From Rhizobium sp. Leaf306 (GTDB taxonomy: Bacteria > Pseudomonadota > Alphaproteobacteria > Rhizobiales > Rhizobiaceae): a DNA stretch of 64,000 nt. Position numbers and translations under genes: made by a program. The notes beneath the pieces were generated by a model. That model was not told the DNA's origin. It searched no databases and worked only from the letters and a program-made list of their open reading frames with translations. The stretch covers positions 496,001 to 560,000 of the forward strand of contig NZ_LMNX01000002.1 in assembly GCF_001423425.1 (NCBI RefSeq). Reading direction: 5' to 3'. Below, piece by piece: positions 11,645-19,455 of this stretch. Within the stretch, counting starts at the first letter, position 1, and each line of letters opens with the position of its first letter.

Positions 11645-12748
11645 TTACTTGACGTTGGCGCCGACCACGGAATCCCACTTCGTGGTGATCGCGGTCTTGC
11701 CGGCAGCCTGCTGTTCGAGTGTCGGGAATACGGCCTTTTCATAGGACGCGGCCGGCGGCAGGGCGTCGAGCAGTGCCTTCGGGATCTTGTTGTTCTTGGC
11801 AAGATCGTTGAAACGGATCGGGTGGCAATAGCCCTTCAGCCAACCGAGTTGGCCTTCGTCGGAATAGAGGTATTCCATCCAGAGCTTGGCAGCGTTCGGA
11901 TGCGGTGCGAAAGCGGAGATCGCCTGCACATAGACGCCGGCAACGACGCCCGACTGCGGAACGACGACTTCATAAGGCGGGTTGCCCTTCAGGCTTTCGC
12001 CCCAGGACAGAGCATTGTAGTCCCAGGCGATGATGATCGGGGTGGAGCCCTGTGCGAACGGGGCAGCCTTGCCGATGACCGGAACGAAGTTGCCGGCCTT
12101 GTTGAGTTCTGCGAAGAACTTCAGGCCTTCTTCGCCAGCCTTGGCGGCATCGCCCTTAGCGGCGGAGAGACCGGCAGCATAGACGCCCTGGACAGCCTGG
12201 TTTGCAGAGCGCGGGTCGCCGGCGAGTGCGACGGCGTTCGCGTAGTCGGACTTCAGAAGATCCTTCCAGTCCTTCGGCGATTCCTTGACGAGATCCTTGT
12301 TCACCATGAAGGCGAGAACGCCGTAATAGTCGCCGTACCAGTAGCCTTCAGCATCCTTGGCTTCAGCCGGGATCGAGTCCCAGGTGGAAACCTTGTAAGG
12401 CTGGATCAGGCCTTCGGCCTTGGCGGACGGGCCGAAGGACAGACCAACGTCGATCACGTCAGGAGCCTGCGGGCCCTTGTTGCCCTTGTTGGCCTTGATG
12501 GCTTCGATTTCGTCGCCCGAGCTCGCGTCCGGGTTCAGTTCGTTGACTTCGATTCCGTACTTGGCCTTGAAGCCGGCGATCACGTCGCCGTAGCCGCACC
12601 AGCTGTGGGGCAGGGCGATGGTGGTCAGCGCGCCTTCCTTCTTGGCGGCGGCGATCAGTTCCGCGCTCGGCTCGGCTGCTGCAAGGCTGGTGGAAGCGAT
12701 GAGGACTGCTGTCGTCAGAGACAGCAGACGATGGGCGTTCTTGAGCAC
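11645..12748 (-). CDS. Periplasmic solute-binding protein of the ABC importer
   Basis: A 367-residue secreted protein. The GTG at 12748 is the start because AGGAGG lies 6 bases upstream and it yields a clean signal peptide (KNAHRLLSLTTAVLIASTSL, then cleavage near AAAEP). The mature part resembles the cluster D binding proteins for polyamines, iron or phosphonates: an early KKEGALTTIALPHSWCGYGD segment, a hinge region, and an aromatic patch EGYWYGDYYGVLAF. It is the first gene of the importer operon. The ligand is unknown. Confidence 0.9.
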   Translation of the reverse strand: MLKNAHRLLSLTTAVLIASTSLAAAEPSAELIAAAKKEGALTTIALPHSWCGYGDVIAGFKAKYGIEVNELNPDASSGDEIEAIKANKGNKGPQAPDVIDVGLSFGPSAKAEGLIQPYKVSTWDSIPAEAKDAEGYWYGDYYGVLAFMVNKDLVKESPKDWKDLLKSDYANAVALAGDPRSANQAVQGVYAAGLSAAKGDAAKAGEEGLKFFAELNKAGNFVPVIGKAAPFAQGSTPIIIAWDYNALSWGESLKGNPPYEVVVPQSGVVAGVYVQAISAFAPHPNAAKLWMEYLYSDEGQLGWLKGYCHPIRFNDLAKNNKIPKALLDALPPAASYEKAVFPTLEQQAAGKTAITTKWDSVVGANVK

Positions 12749-13204
12749 GGGTGTCCTCCTGGGGTTGAGCGTCTCGGCGCGACTCGTAGAGCCATTGTGT
12801 GTATCGTATGTGACAGCGCGCATTCCAAGCGCATGCTAGAAATCAGGCCTGTATTTCAGGAATTTAGAAGATATCCCTCACCAATTGAATCCGTTTGTCC
12901 GGAGGGAACTGCGCTCGGACACGGCAATCGTGTTTGCCCTGTCATCACTGGTCAATCCTGCCGGTCATACGAAAGCCGTTCCCTCCGGTCTGCGCCGGTT
13001 TGTGACAGGATTAACATTCGTTTCCAGGACCGAGTCAACGGGGCCCATGGAGGAGATTTGAGATTACCGTTGACGACGCGGCGGAAGTGAAGAATTCTCG
13101 TCGTGGTTAATGCGTGTTCATACTTCACGAAATCGCTTCAAGACCGATGTCGGCGGGATCAAAGGACAGTCATCGCGTCCGGCACTGACTTCACGACCTA
13201 GACT
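12749..13204. other. Non-coding region upstream of the ABC importer and ethanolamine-type permease
   Basis: About 456 bases between divergent genes. I find no open frame with coding character and no known RNA. It must hold the promoter of the importer operon. Several short A/T-rich stretches occur near 12840-12890 and 13015-13030, but no operator stands out. Confidence 0.5.
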
Positions 13205-13414
13205 ATGAACGAGTTTATTCGAAACGAAGCCGCCTACGGTCGAGGCAGGCTTTCGACGGGCCGGTGTGGGAACTCTCCAGCCGGTTTACTGAGAGACCAG
13301 GGGAACAGCCAGAGCTGCGGGATACCGACACCGACAAAAGCGGGCGGATCCGAATGGACGGGGACGGCGGGCCGGACGGCCTCGCTGCCTATTTCTTTGA
13401 TCAGGAGAGAAGGC
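13205..13414 (+). other. Long GC-rich leader before the permease gene
   Basis: An open frame runs from 13205 into the permease gene, but the family N-terminus and a good ribosome-binding site place the real start at 13415. The 210 bases before it are GC-rich and contain short complementary segments (for example CTCTC / GAGAG near 13273-13295, and a CCGG / CCGG pair near 13260-13284). They could be a structured 5' leader. I could not match it to a riboswitch class. Confidence 0.3.
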
Positions 13415-14914
13415 ATGGAAAGTTCATCAGCGGGCGTCAGCTACAAGAAGGCGGATGCTGCCTATTTCGAAAAGCGCGGGCTTTCGCGCTATGCAGGGGT
13501 CTGGTCGCTTTGGGCGCTCGGCGTCGGCGCCGTTATCTCAGGGCATTTCTCGGGCTGGAATTTCGGTTTCGCGACCGGCGGATGGGGAGGGATGCTGGTT
13601 GCAGGCATCATCATCGCCGTCATGTATCTCGGCCTGACGTTCTCGATCGCCGAGATGAGCCCGGCGCTGCCGCACACGGGTGCTGCCTATTCCTTTGCGC
13701 GAACGGCGATGGGACCCTGGGGCGGCTTCATTACAGGGCTCTGCGAGAACGTCGAATACGTGCTCACGCCCGCCGTCATCGTTACCTTTATTACGGCCTA
13801 TGTGAATTCGATCCTCGGCCTCGATCCCGTCTACTCGCCGATCCTGTGGATCCTGTTCTACATCATCTTCCTAGCGCTCAACGTGTTCGGCCTCGAACTG
13901 TCGTTCAAGGTGACGCTGGTCATCACGATCGTTTCGCTGGCGGTGCTGGTGTTCTTCTGGGTCAGCGCCATCCCCAACATGGACTTTTCCCGCTGGGCGC
14001 TGAACATCGGCGTCGGACCTGATGGTGCAGCGATCGAACTGCCTGAAGGCAATGGCGACTGGTTCCCGTTCGGGATCACAGGCGTGCTTGCAACGCTTCC
14101 CTTTGCGGTCTGGCTGTTCCTTGCCATCGAACAGTTGCCGCTGGCGGCAGAAGAATCGGTCGATCCGAAGCGTGACATGCCGAAGGGCATCATCCTCGGC
14201 ATGATGACGCTGATGCTGTCGGCCTTCATGATTGTGCTCCTCAATCCCTCTCTGCCGGGTGTCGGCGCCTTTCATCTGAGTACGGCGCTGGAGCCGCTTC
14301 TCGACGGGTTCAAGTCCGTTTATGGCGACGGCGGCGTCGTTATCCTCGGTCTGGTGGCGCTGACGGGTCTGATCGCCAGCTTCCATACGATCCTCTATGC
14401 ACAGGGTCGCCAGATCTACTCGCTCTCACGGGCCGGCTATTTCCCGACGGCGCTCTCGGTCACGCATCCGACCTACAAGACGCCCTACGTCGCGATGCTG
14501 GCGGGAGCGCTGGTCGGTCTTGCCGTGATGCTGGTCATCTGGTTCTCGCTCGGTGCGGAAGCAGGCGGCAGCGCCATCGGCAGCGTGTTGCTCAACATGG
14601 CGGTGTTCGGCGCGATGTTCTCCTACATCATGCAGGCGATCTCGTTCATCATCCTGCGCAAGAAACTGCCCAATATCGAGCGGCCGTTCCGGTCTCCACT
14701 GGGCATCCCGGGTGCCGTCCTGACGATCGTCATCGCCGTGGTGACGCTTCTCTATCAGGTTCAGGATCCCAACTTCTTCAAGGGCGTCGTCTGGGTGGTG
14801 ATCTGGTTTGCTGTCGCGATCGCCTATTTCGCGCTTGTTGGCCGCCATCGTCTGATCCTTTCGCCGGAAGAAGAGTTCGCGATGGAGCACAAGCAGGCGG
14901 CAGCGCTGGTCTGA
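13415..14914 (+). CDS. APC-family permease, probable ethanolamine permease
   Basis: A 499-residue inner-membrane transporter with about 12 hydrophobic segments. The ATG at 13415 has GAGAAGG just upstream and gives the normal cytoplasmic start (YFEKRGLSRYAGVWSLWALG). The segment FLAIEQLPLAAEES, in the middle of the protein, is typical of the ethanolamine permease branch of the amino acid-polyamine-organocation superfamily. No ethanolamine ammonia-lyase genes are nearby, so the substrate is an inference from the family. Confidence 0.8.
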   Translation: MESSSAGVSYKKADAAYFEKRGLSRYAGVWSLWALGVGAVISGHFSGWNFGFATGGWGGMLVAGIIIAVMYLGLTFSIAEMSPALPHTGAAYSFARTAMGPWGGFITGLCENVEYVLTPAVIVTFITAYVNSILGLDPVYSPILWILFYIIFLALNVFGLELSFKVTLVITIVSLAVLVFFWVSAIPNMDFSRWALNIGVGPDGAAIELPEGNGDWFPFGITGVLATLPFAVWLFLAIEQLPLAAEESVDPKRDMPKGIILGMMTLMLSAFMIVLLNPSLPGVGAFHLSTALEPLLDGFKSVYGDGGVVILGLVALTGLIASFHTILYAQGRQIYSLSRAGYFPTALSVTHPTYKTPYVAMLAGALVGLAVMLVIWFSLGAEAGGSAIGSVLLNMAVFGAMFSYIMQAISFIILRKKLPNIERPFRSPLGIPGAVLTIVIAVVTLLYQVQDPNFFKGVVWVVIWFAVAIAYFALVGRHRLILSPEEEFAMEHKQAAALV

Positions 14915-14938
14915 TCCCCAGACATCCGTGATCAACAC

Positions 14939-14965
14939 GTGGCCCGCGATCGCTTCGCGGGCCAC
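14939..14965 (+). terminator. Hairpin after the permease gene
   Basis: A perfect 11-base-pair GC-rich stem (14939-14949 with 14955-14965) and a 5-base loop, 25 bases after the permease stop. Only a weak T-rich tail follows, so termination strength is uncertain. Confidence 0.55.
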
Positions 14966-15020
14966 ATTTGCGTTCTCAGCCTTTTTAGGTCGGCATGCTG
15001 AAATGTGACAGGCAATATGC

Positions 15021-15072
15021 GTTAACCCTTAATTTACGTCTCGTTAACCAAGTTCATGAAGAATACGTTAAC
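15021..15072. promoter_or_regulatory. Three GTTAAC hexamers upstream of the ParA-like gene
   Basis: GTTAAC occurs at 15021-15026, 15043-15048 and 15067-15072, spaced 22 and 24 bases apart, or roughly two helical turns each. The stretch ends 57 bases before the gene start. The hexamers resemble CtrA half-sites (TTAAC), but none forms the full TTAA-N7-TTAA arrangement. Their regular spacing suggests a regulatory region. Confidence 0.35.
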
Positions 15073-15129
15073 TGCGCATGAAGCGGCGTGGTGGTGAGCG
15101 ATGCGGCTCTATTTCATCAAGGACCGAGA

Positions 15130-15846
15130 ATGCCCGTAATTTCATTTGCCAATGCCAAGGGCGGTGCCGGCAAGACGACTGCAGCCCTGCTGCTTGCCAC
15201 GGAACTCGCCCACCAGGGATTTCGCATCACGATCATCGATGCCGATCCGCAGAAGTGGATCAGCCAGTGGTGCGAGATCTCCGGCCCCGTGCCCAACCTC
15301 TCGGTGATTTCAGAAGTCACGACGGCGTCGCTTCCATGCCACCTGCGCGAGATGGCATCTTCGACCGACTACTTCATCATCGATCTTGCCGGCGCGCGAG
15401 ACGCGCTGGTAACCACTGCAATCGGGCTTTCCAACCACGTCATCATCCCGGTCCAGGGCTCGGCGATGGATGCGAAGGGCGCAGCACAGATTCTCGATCT
15501 GCTCGCGCAGATGAAGGACAAGGCCAAGCTCGACATTCCCCATTCCGTCGTCCTTACCCGTGTCACCTCGATGGTAACGACGCGAGCCATGCTGGCGATC
15601 AAGGGGTTGCTGGCGGCCAAGGGCGTCAATGTGCTGGAGACGTCGATCGGCGAACGGGTCGCGTTCAAGGAATTGTTCGAGACCGGCGGAACGCTGCACA
15701 CGCTCGACGCGACAAAGGTCAGCAATGTCGACAAGGCAAAAGACAATGCGCGCAGTTTCGCTCAGGAAGTGATGCGCATGATGCCTGTCCGCGTCGTGCG
15801 CTCGATGGGATCGAAACTGTTTCCGTTTCGCCGCAACGCCGCCTGA
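15130..15846 (+). CDS. ParA/VirC1-like P-loop ATPase
   Basis: A 238-residue cytoplasmic ATPase of the ParA/MinD superfamily. It begins directly with the deviant Walker A motif FANAKGGAGKTT, followed by IIDADPQ (Walker A') and FIIDLAG (Walker B). The ATG at 15130 (preceded by AAGGACCGAGA) matches family N-termini better than the upstream GTG/ATG frames. No ParB gene or partition site is adjacent. Related stand-alone ParA-like proteins in rhizobia include VirC1, which works at conjugative relaxosomes, but no transfer genes are in view here. The role is unknown. Confidence 0.85.
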   Translation: MPVISFANAKGGAGKTTAALLLATELAHQGFRITIIDADPQKWISQWCEISGPVPNLSVISEVTTASLPCHLREMASSTDYFIIDLAGARDALVTTAIGLSNHVIIPVQGSAMDAKGAAQILDLLAQMKDKAKLDIPHSVVLTRVTSMVTTRAMLAIKGLLAAKGVNVLETSIGERVAFKELFETGGTLHTLDATKVSNVDKAKDNARSFAQEVMRMMPVRVVRSMGSKLFPFRRNAA

Positions 15847-15868
15847 AGCCAATTTAACGTAGCCAAAA

Positions 15869-15900
15869 AAAAGCCTCTCCGGTTTGCCGGAGAGGCTTTT
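15869..15900. terminator. Bidirectional terminator
   Basis: A perfect 14-base-pair stem (15869-15882 with 15887-15900) with a TTTG loop, flanked by an A run on one side and a T run on the other. It serves the ParA-like gene and the convergent L,D-transpeptidase gene. Confidence 0.9.
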
Positions 15901-15923
15901 TGCGTTGTTAAGTCTGGCAAAAC

Positions 15924-17345
15924 CTACTCGAGGAATTCGACGGTCGTGCCGGGTTTGACCATCTTGGCAAGTTCCGTCGCATCCCAATTGGTGAGGCGCA
16001 CGCAGCCGTGGCTGTTGGTCTTGCCGATCTTGGAAGGCTCCGGCGTGCCGTGAATGCCGTAGGTGGGTTTCGACAAGGCGATCCAGACCGTGCCCACCGG
16101 GCCGTTCGGACCCGGAGGGATCTGCAGGATCTGGGTATTGTTGCCCTGTGTGAAGTTGATCTTCGGATTGTAGGTGTAGCCCGGATCGAGCGCGATGCGC
16201 TGGACCGTATGGTTGCCCGACGGCGATGGCGTATCGCTCGAACCGATCGTGGCCGGATAAGCCGAAATCAGCACACCGTCTTCACCGTAGGCGAAGACCT
16301 GCTTGCGATACTTGTCGGCAACGATCCGCGTCACCTGTCCGGTCTTCGGCGTGCCGGGGTTGATCACCTTGATGGTCATGCCGGGAATGGTGAAGTCGAC
16401 GTTCGGGTTGAGCGACTTCAGGTAGTTCTCATCCATGTGGAACTGCTCGGCGAGCTTTTCGGTCACGGATGTGTAGGACATCGCCGGCAGAGTGGCCTTG
16501 TGAGCGTAGTCTTCCGGGATAGACGCAACATATGGTCCGGCAGCGTCCGCGGCCGTGATCGTATAATCGATGATCGGCAGGCCGCCCGAATAGGTCAGGC
16601 GCTGCATGATGTCTTCGGAATTGTTCGGATCAAGCGTCTCGCCGGTCATTTCCTGCCAGGCGGCGATCGCCTTGTTGACGTTGTCGCCAAGATGGCCGTC
16701 GATCACACCCGGCGAAATGCCCTCGCGGTCAAGAAACACCTGGAGTGCGGCGATCTCGGCCTGCGGCTTCTTAGTGACGGTGATGACCGGTTTGGCATCA
16801 TGCTGCGGTGCCGGAAGCTGCGAGCCCGCATTCGGGTCGATCGAGGCTTCTTCGGGCTCGGAATAGTTCTCGTCGATGCCGGGAAGTGCATCGTTGGTAA
16901 GTGGCTCGCGGGTAATCGAACCGGGGCCGGCAATCGACCCGGTCACGGCACCCGGTTCTTCACCGGGACGATACTGGCGGTAATCCTGATATCCGCCCTG
17001 GTCTTGCGGATACTGATCCTGCGGCTGATAGACCGTGTCGCGCTGGTTTCTGTAGCCACGAGGTGCCGGCGGATATTCCGCCTGCTGCGGACGGTAAGCA
17101 TCCTGGCGCGTTTCGGTCGCGACAATGTTTCCGCGGCGATCGAGATAGACACGACGGCCCATGCCGTCGCGGCTGATCACGACGTCGCGCGGATCCGGCC
17201 TGTAGTCGAGAATGGCGCCGTCAGGTGCGACAAGGGTCGTCTGCTCCTGCGGATACAGATATCCGCTCTGGGCCTGCGCCGACACGGGCCCAAAGGCTGC
17301 TGAAATTGCCATAAGGCTGATACTTGCGAGAATGAGACGCTTCAC
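15924..17345 (-). CDS. L,D-transpeptidase (YkuD domain) with signal peptide
   Basis: A 473-residue exported enzyme that makes 3-3 cross-links in peptidoglycan or links proteins to it. The GTG at 17345 gives a signal peptide (KRLILASISLMAISAAFG, cleavage after AQA). A Pro/Gln/Tyr-rich region spans about residues 60-180. A peptidoglycan-binding-like segment follows (ALQVFLDREGISPGVIDGHL). The catalytic domain ends with the signature HGT...SHGCVRLTN, whose Cys is the nucleophile. Upstream in-frame ATGs would hide the signal sequence and are rejected. Confidence 0.92.
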   Translation of the reverse strand: MKRLILASISLMAISAAFGPVSAQAQSGYLYPQEQTTLVAPDGAILDYRPDPRDVVISRDGMGRRVYLDRRGNIVATETRQDAYRPQQAEYPPAPRGYRNQRDTVYQPQDQYPQDQGGYQDYRQYRPGEEPGAVTGSIAGPGSITREPLTNDALPGIDENYSEPEEASIDPNAGSQLPAPQHDAKPVITVTKKPQAEIAALQVFLDREGISPGVIDGHLGDNVNKAIAAWQEMTGETLDPNNSEDIMQRLTYSGGLPIIDYTITAADAAGPYVASIPEDYAHKATLPAMSYTSVTEKLAEQFHMDENYLKSLNPNVDFTIPGMTIKVINPGTPKTGQVTRIVADKYRKQVFAYGEDGVLISAYPATIGSSDTPSPSGNHTVQRIALDPGYTYNPKINFTQGNNTQILQIPPGPNGPVGTVWIALSKPTYGIHGTPEPSKIGKTNSHGCVRLTNWDATELAKMVKPGTTVEFLE

Positions 17346-17528
17346 GTTTCCACCGAAAGAAATTATTCCGTCTACGTTAAGCGGGAAACCGCGCACATGG
17401 TTCCCGGCTCTAGTATCTGGTGCCATAGACAAGGTAATTTCGACTTTATCGTGAGAAAAGTGAATTCGTTATGAACCGTTGGTTAAATTCGATCACGATC
17501 CGGCGAGAGTAGCCGTGAGGGAGGTTTT

Positions 17529-18362
17529 ATGAAAGCGTTTTCAGCAGGAAACGGGCCGAAGCTCAACCTGGACGAGGCGTCTGTGCTGGATATCGGCGCG
17601 TGTTTCGTCGGCGGTATCGACATTGCGCCAGGTCGGGCCATTCCTGACGACGGCGATCCGCGAATCGATCATTCGCTGGAAGGGTTTCTGTTCACCTGTG
17701 GTCCCGACCACATCCGCCACCCCGAAGCCATTCCGGGTCGCGCAGACGGCGCGAGATTTCCGCTGCACGGCTCCTACTCGTCGCACCCGGCCGAGATCGT
17801 ATTCTGGGATATGCAGGAGGATGCCGAATGCCGGGCGCGCGTTCCGGTCACGACAGCCGAGGGGGGATCCGCGCTTCTGGAACGCCACTGGCGGATTGAT
17901 GGAGTGACCGGAGAAGTCTGCCTGTCCGACAGGGTGACGAACACTGGAACGAAAGCCATCGCCCGGGTGCATATGTACCATATGAATATCGGGGCCTGGC
18001 TGCTGGACGACAACGTCCGTCTTTCGAGCGCGATGTTAGAGCAAAAAGAGATGCCCTGGAATTTCGGGCCCGAGCCAGGGAGCGTGTTCTGCGTGCCGGC
18101 AGCGGGCGGCGATCCCTGGGCGGAACTGGCCTTGGGACCGATCGCGGCGCTCGGTGGTCTCACGCTCAAAGTGCGTTTCAGGACCGACACGCTTCCATAC
18201 CTGCAGATGTGGCGCAACCAGAAGCAGCCGGCGCATGTGCTGGGGATCGAGCCGGTCTCGCACCGGCTGGCCACCCGCGGCGAACTGGAGGCGTCAGGCG
18301 AGCTGAAATGGCTTCAACCCGGCGAAAGCGTCGACTACGGCCTGCGCTTCGTGTTTGCGTAA
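17529..18362 (+). CDS. DUF4432 / aldose 1-epimerase-like protein
   Basis: A 277-residue protein with the features of the DUF4432 branch of the galactose mutarotase fold: LHGSYSSHPAEIV (His-rich early motif), MYHMNIGAW in the middle, and VLGIEPVSHR near the C-terminus. Members are thought to act on sugars, but no reaction is established for this one. The start has GGGAGG about 5 bases upstream. It is divergent from the L,D-transpeptidase gene and stands as a single gene. Confidence 0.8.
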   Translation: MKAFSAGNGPKLNLDEASVLDIGACFVGGIDIAPGRAIPDDGDPRIDHSLEGFLFTCGPDHIRHPEAIPGRADGARFPLHGSYSSHPAEIVFWDMQEDAECRARVPVTTAEGGSALLERHWRIDGVTGEVCLSDRVTNTGTKAIARVHMYHMNIGAWLLDDNVRLSSAMLEQKEMPWNFGPEPGSVFCVPAAGGDPWAELALGPIAALGGLTLKVRFRTDTLPYLQMWRNQKQPAHVLGIEPVSHRLATRGELEASGELKWLQPGESVDYGLRFVFA

Positions 18363-18436
18363 AAGGCCGCTTGGCGATTGACGCTCCCCGGGGTGCATCG
18401 TAAAGCTTGCCCCCTATCGAGAATGGAGGCTCTGCC

Positions 18437-18775
18437 ATGGATATCCGCGAGATCAACGACGAATACTCGGTCTCAGGCCAGATCACGGTCGAAGACCTCG
18501 ACCAGATCAAGGCGCTCGGCTTCAAGTCCATCGTCTGCAACCGCCCCGACGAGGAAGAGCCCGGCCAGCCGGATTTCGCCGCGATCGAGGCACGCGCCAA
18601 GGAGCTCGGTCTCGACATCCGCCATATCCCGGTCGGCCGCATGGGCCTGACACCGGAAGGCGTGACCGAGATGGTCGACGTGCTCGAAGATTTTCCCAAG
18701 CCGCTGCTTGGCTATTGCCGCTCGGGCGCACGCTCCACGGCGATCTACGAACAGAGCCTGCGCCTGCGCGGCTGA
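18437..18775 (+). CDS. TIGR01244/DUF442 (beta-lactamase hydrolase-like) protein
   Basis: A 112-residue protein of the DUF442 family, also called the Blh N-terminal or TIGR01244 sulfur-transferase/phosphatase-like family. It has the early motif DEYSVSGQIT, the segment IVCNRPDEEEPGQP, and the active loop GYCRSGARS with Cys94. The loop spacing is closer to rhodanese (CRxGxR) than to a true CX5R phosphatase. The ATG at 18437 has GGAGG 7 bases upstream; the frame extends to 18407 without a good site. The full-length Agrobacterium Blh works in sulfide detoxification, but here the metallo-beta-lactamase half is absent. Confidence 0.85.
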   Translation: MDIREINDEYSVSGQITVEDLDQIKALGFKSIVCNRPDEEEPGQPDFAAIEARAKELGLDIRHIPVGRMGLTPEGVTEMVDVLEDFPKPLLGYCRSGARSTAIYEQSLRLRG

Positions 18776-18854
18776 TCGGTTCGAAAGCCTTTCCACGCAA
18801 GGGCGCGGTATGCCACGCCCTTAATTTCCGAAGCTCAGCATTCAGGAGCATTTT

Positions 18855-19196
18855 ATGAGCATTCAGCGTATCGAGCCCGGCGCCCGCATGAGCGGCGCCG
18901 TCGTCCATGGCAACACCGTCTATCTGGCCGGCCAGGTTGGCGAAGGCGACAGCGTCACCGACCAGTGCAAGGACGCGCTTGCCGAAGTCGATCGTCTGCT
19001 GGCCGCTGCCGGCTCCGACAAGTCGAAGATCCTGCAGACCCTGATCTATCTCTCCGACATTGCTGATTTCGCCGAAATGAACGCAGCCTGGGAAGCATGG
19101 GTCGATCCGGCCAATACACCGGCCCGCGCCACCAGCGAAGCCAAGCTCGCTGCGCCGAAGTACAAGGTCGAATTCATCGTTACCGCAGCGATCTGA
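18855..19196 (+). CDS. RidA/YjgF-family protein
   Basis: A 113-residue protein of the RidA superfamily, which hydrolyses reactive enamine/imine intermediates released by PLP enzymes. It carries NTVYLAGQVGEG near the N-terminus and PARATSEAKLA near the C-terminus, where the Arg corresponds to the substrate-carboxylate-binding arginine of RidA. Several other active-site positions differ from canonical RidA, so it may belong to one of the Rid1-7 subgroups. AGGAG lies 7 bases before the start. It follows the DUF442 gene by 80 bases and ends at a strong terminator. Confidence 0.88.
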   Translation: MSIQRIEPGARMSGAVVHGNTVYLAGQVGEGDSVTDQCKDALAEVDRLLAAAGSDKSKILQTLIYLSDIADFAEMNAAWEAWVDPANTPARATSEAKLAAPKYKVEFIVTAAI

Positions 19197-19218
19197 TCGG
19201 CCGGTTCATACTGACATG

Positions 19219-19250
19219 AAAAGGGGGCCGGTGAAAACCGGCCCCCTTTT
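19219..19250. terminator. Strong terminator after the RidA-family gene
   Basis: A perfect 14-base-pair stem (19219-19232 with 19237-19250), a GAAA tetraloop and a T5 tail. It also faces the minus-strand microprotein gene that ends at 19272. Confidence 0.92.
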
Positions 19251-19271
19251 TGTATCGACGATCCCTTGGGA

Positions 19272-19394
19272 TCACGGCTCGCCCGGCGTCATGCCGATGA
19301 AGTAGTAAGCCGCGAGTGCGAGACCGATAAAAAAAATGACGGCGACGAAGGTCGTCATGCCGCCCAGTGCTTTGCGTTTTGTGTCATTTGCCAT
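19272..19394 (-). CDS. 40-residue single-pass membrane protein
   Basis: A short open frame that starts with ATG at 19394 and encodes 40 residues: a positively charged N-terminus (MANDTKRKALGG), one hydrophobic helix (TFVAVIFFIGLALAAYYFIG) and a short acidic tail (MTPGEP). The positive-inside pattern fits an inner-membrane protein with a cytoplasmic N-terminus. It lies 61 bases after the ThDP enzyme gene on the same strand, directly before a terminator, so it could be the last gene of that operon. The ribosome-binding site is weak. Function unknown. Confidence 0.6.
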   Translation of the reverse strand: MANDTKRKALGGMTTFVAVIFFIGLALAAYYFIGMTPGEP

Positions 19395-19455
19395 GCGCCA
19401 TCAACGGCATGGCCGGCGAAATGTTCCACCCGTCGACTGCTCAGATGCCGCCGTT

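Noticed and set aside
13261..13400. Glycine, TPP or guanidine riboswitch in the permease leader
   Set aside because: Fragments such as GAGAGACC and GACAAAAGC appear, but the conserved cores of these classes are absent or out of order.
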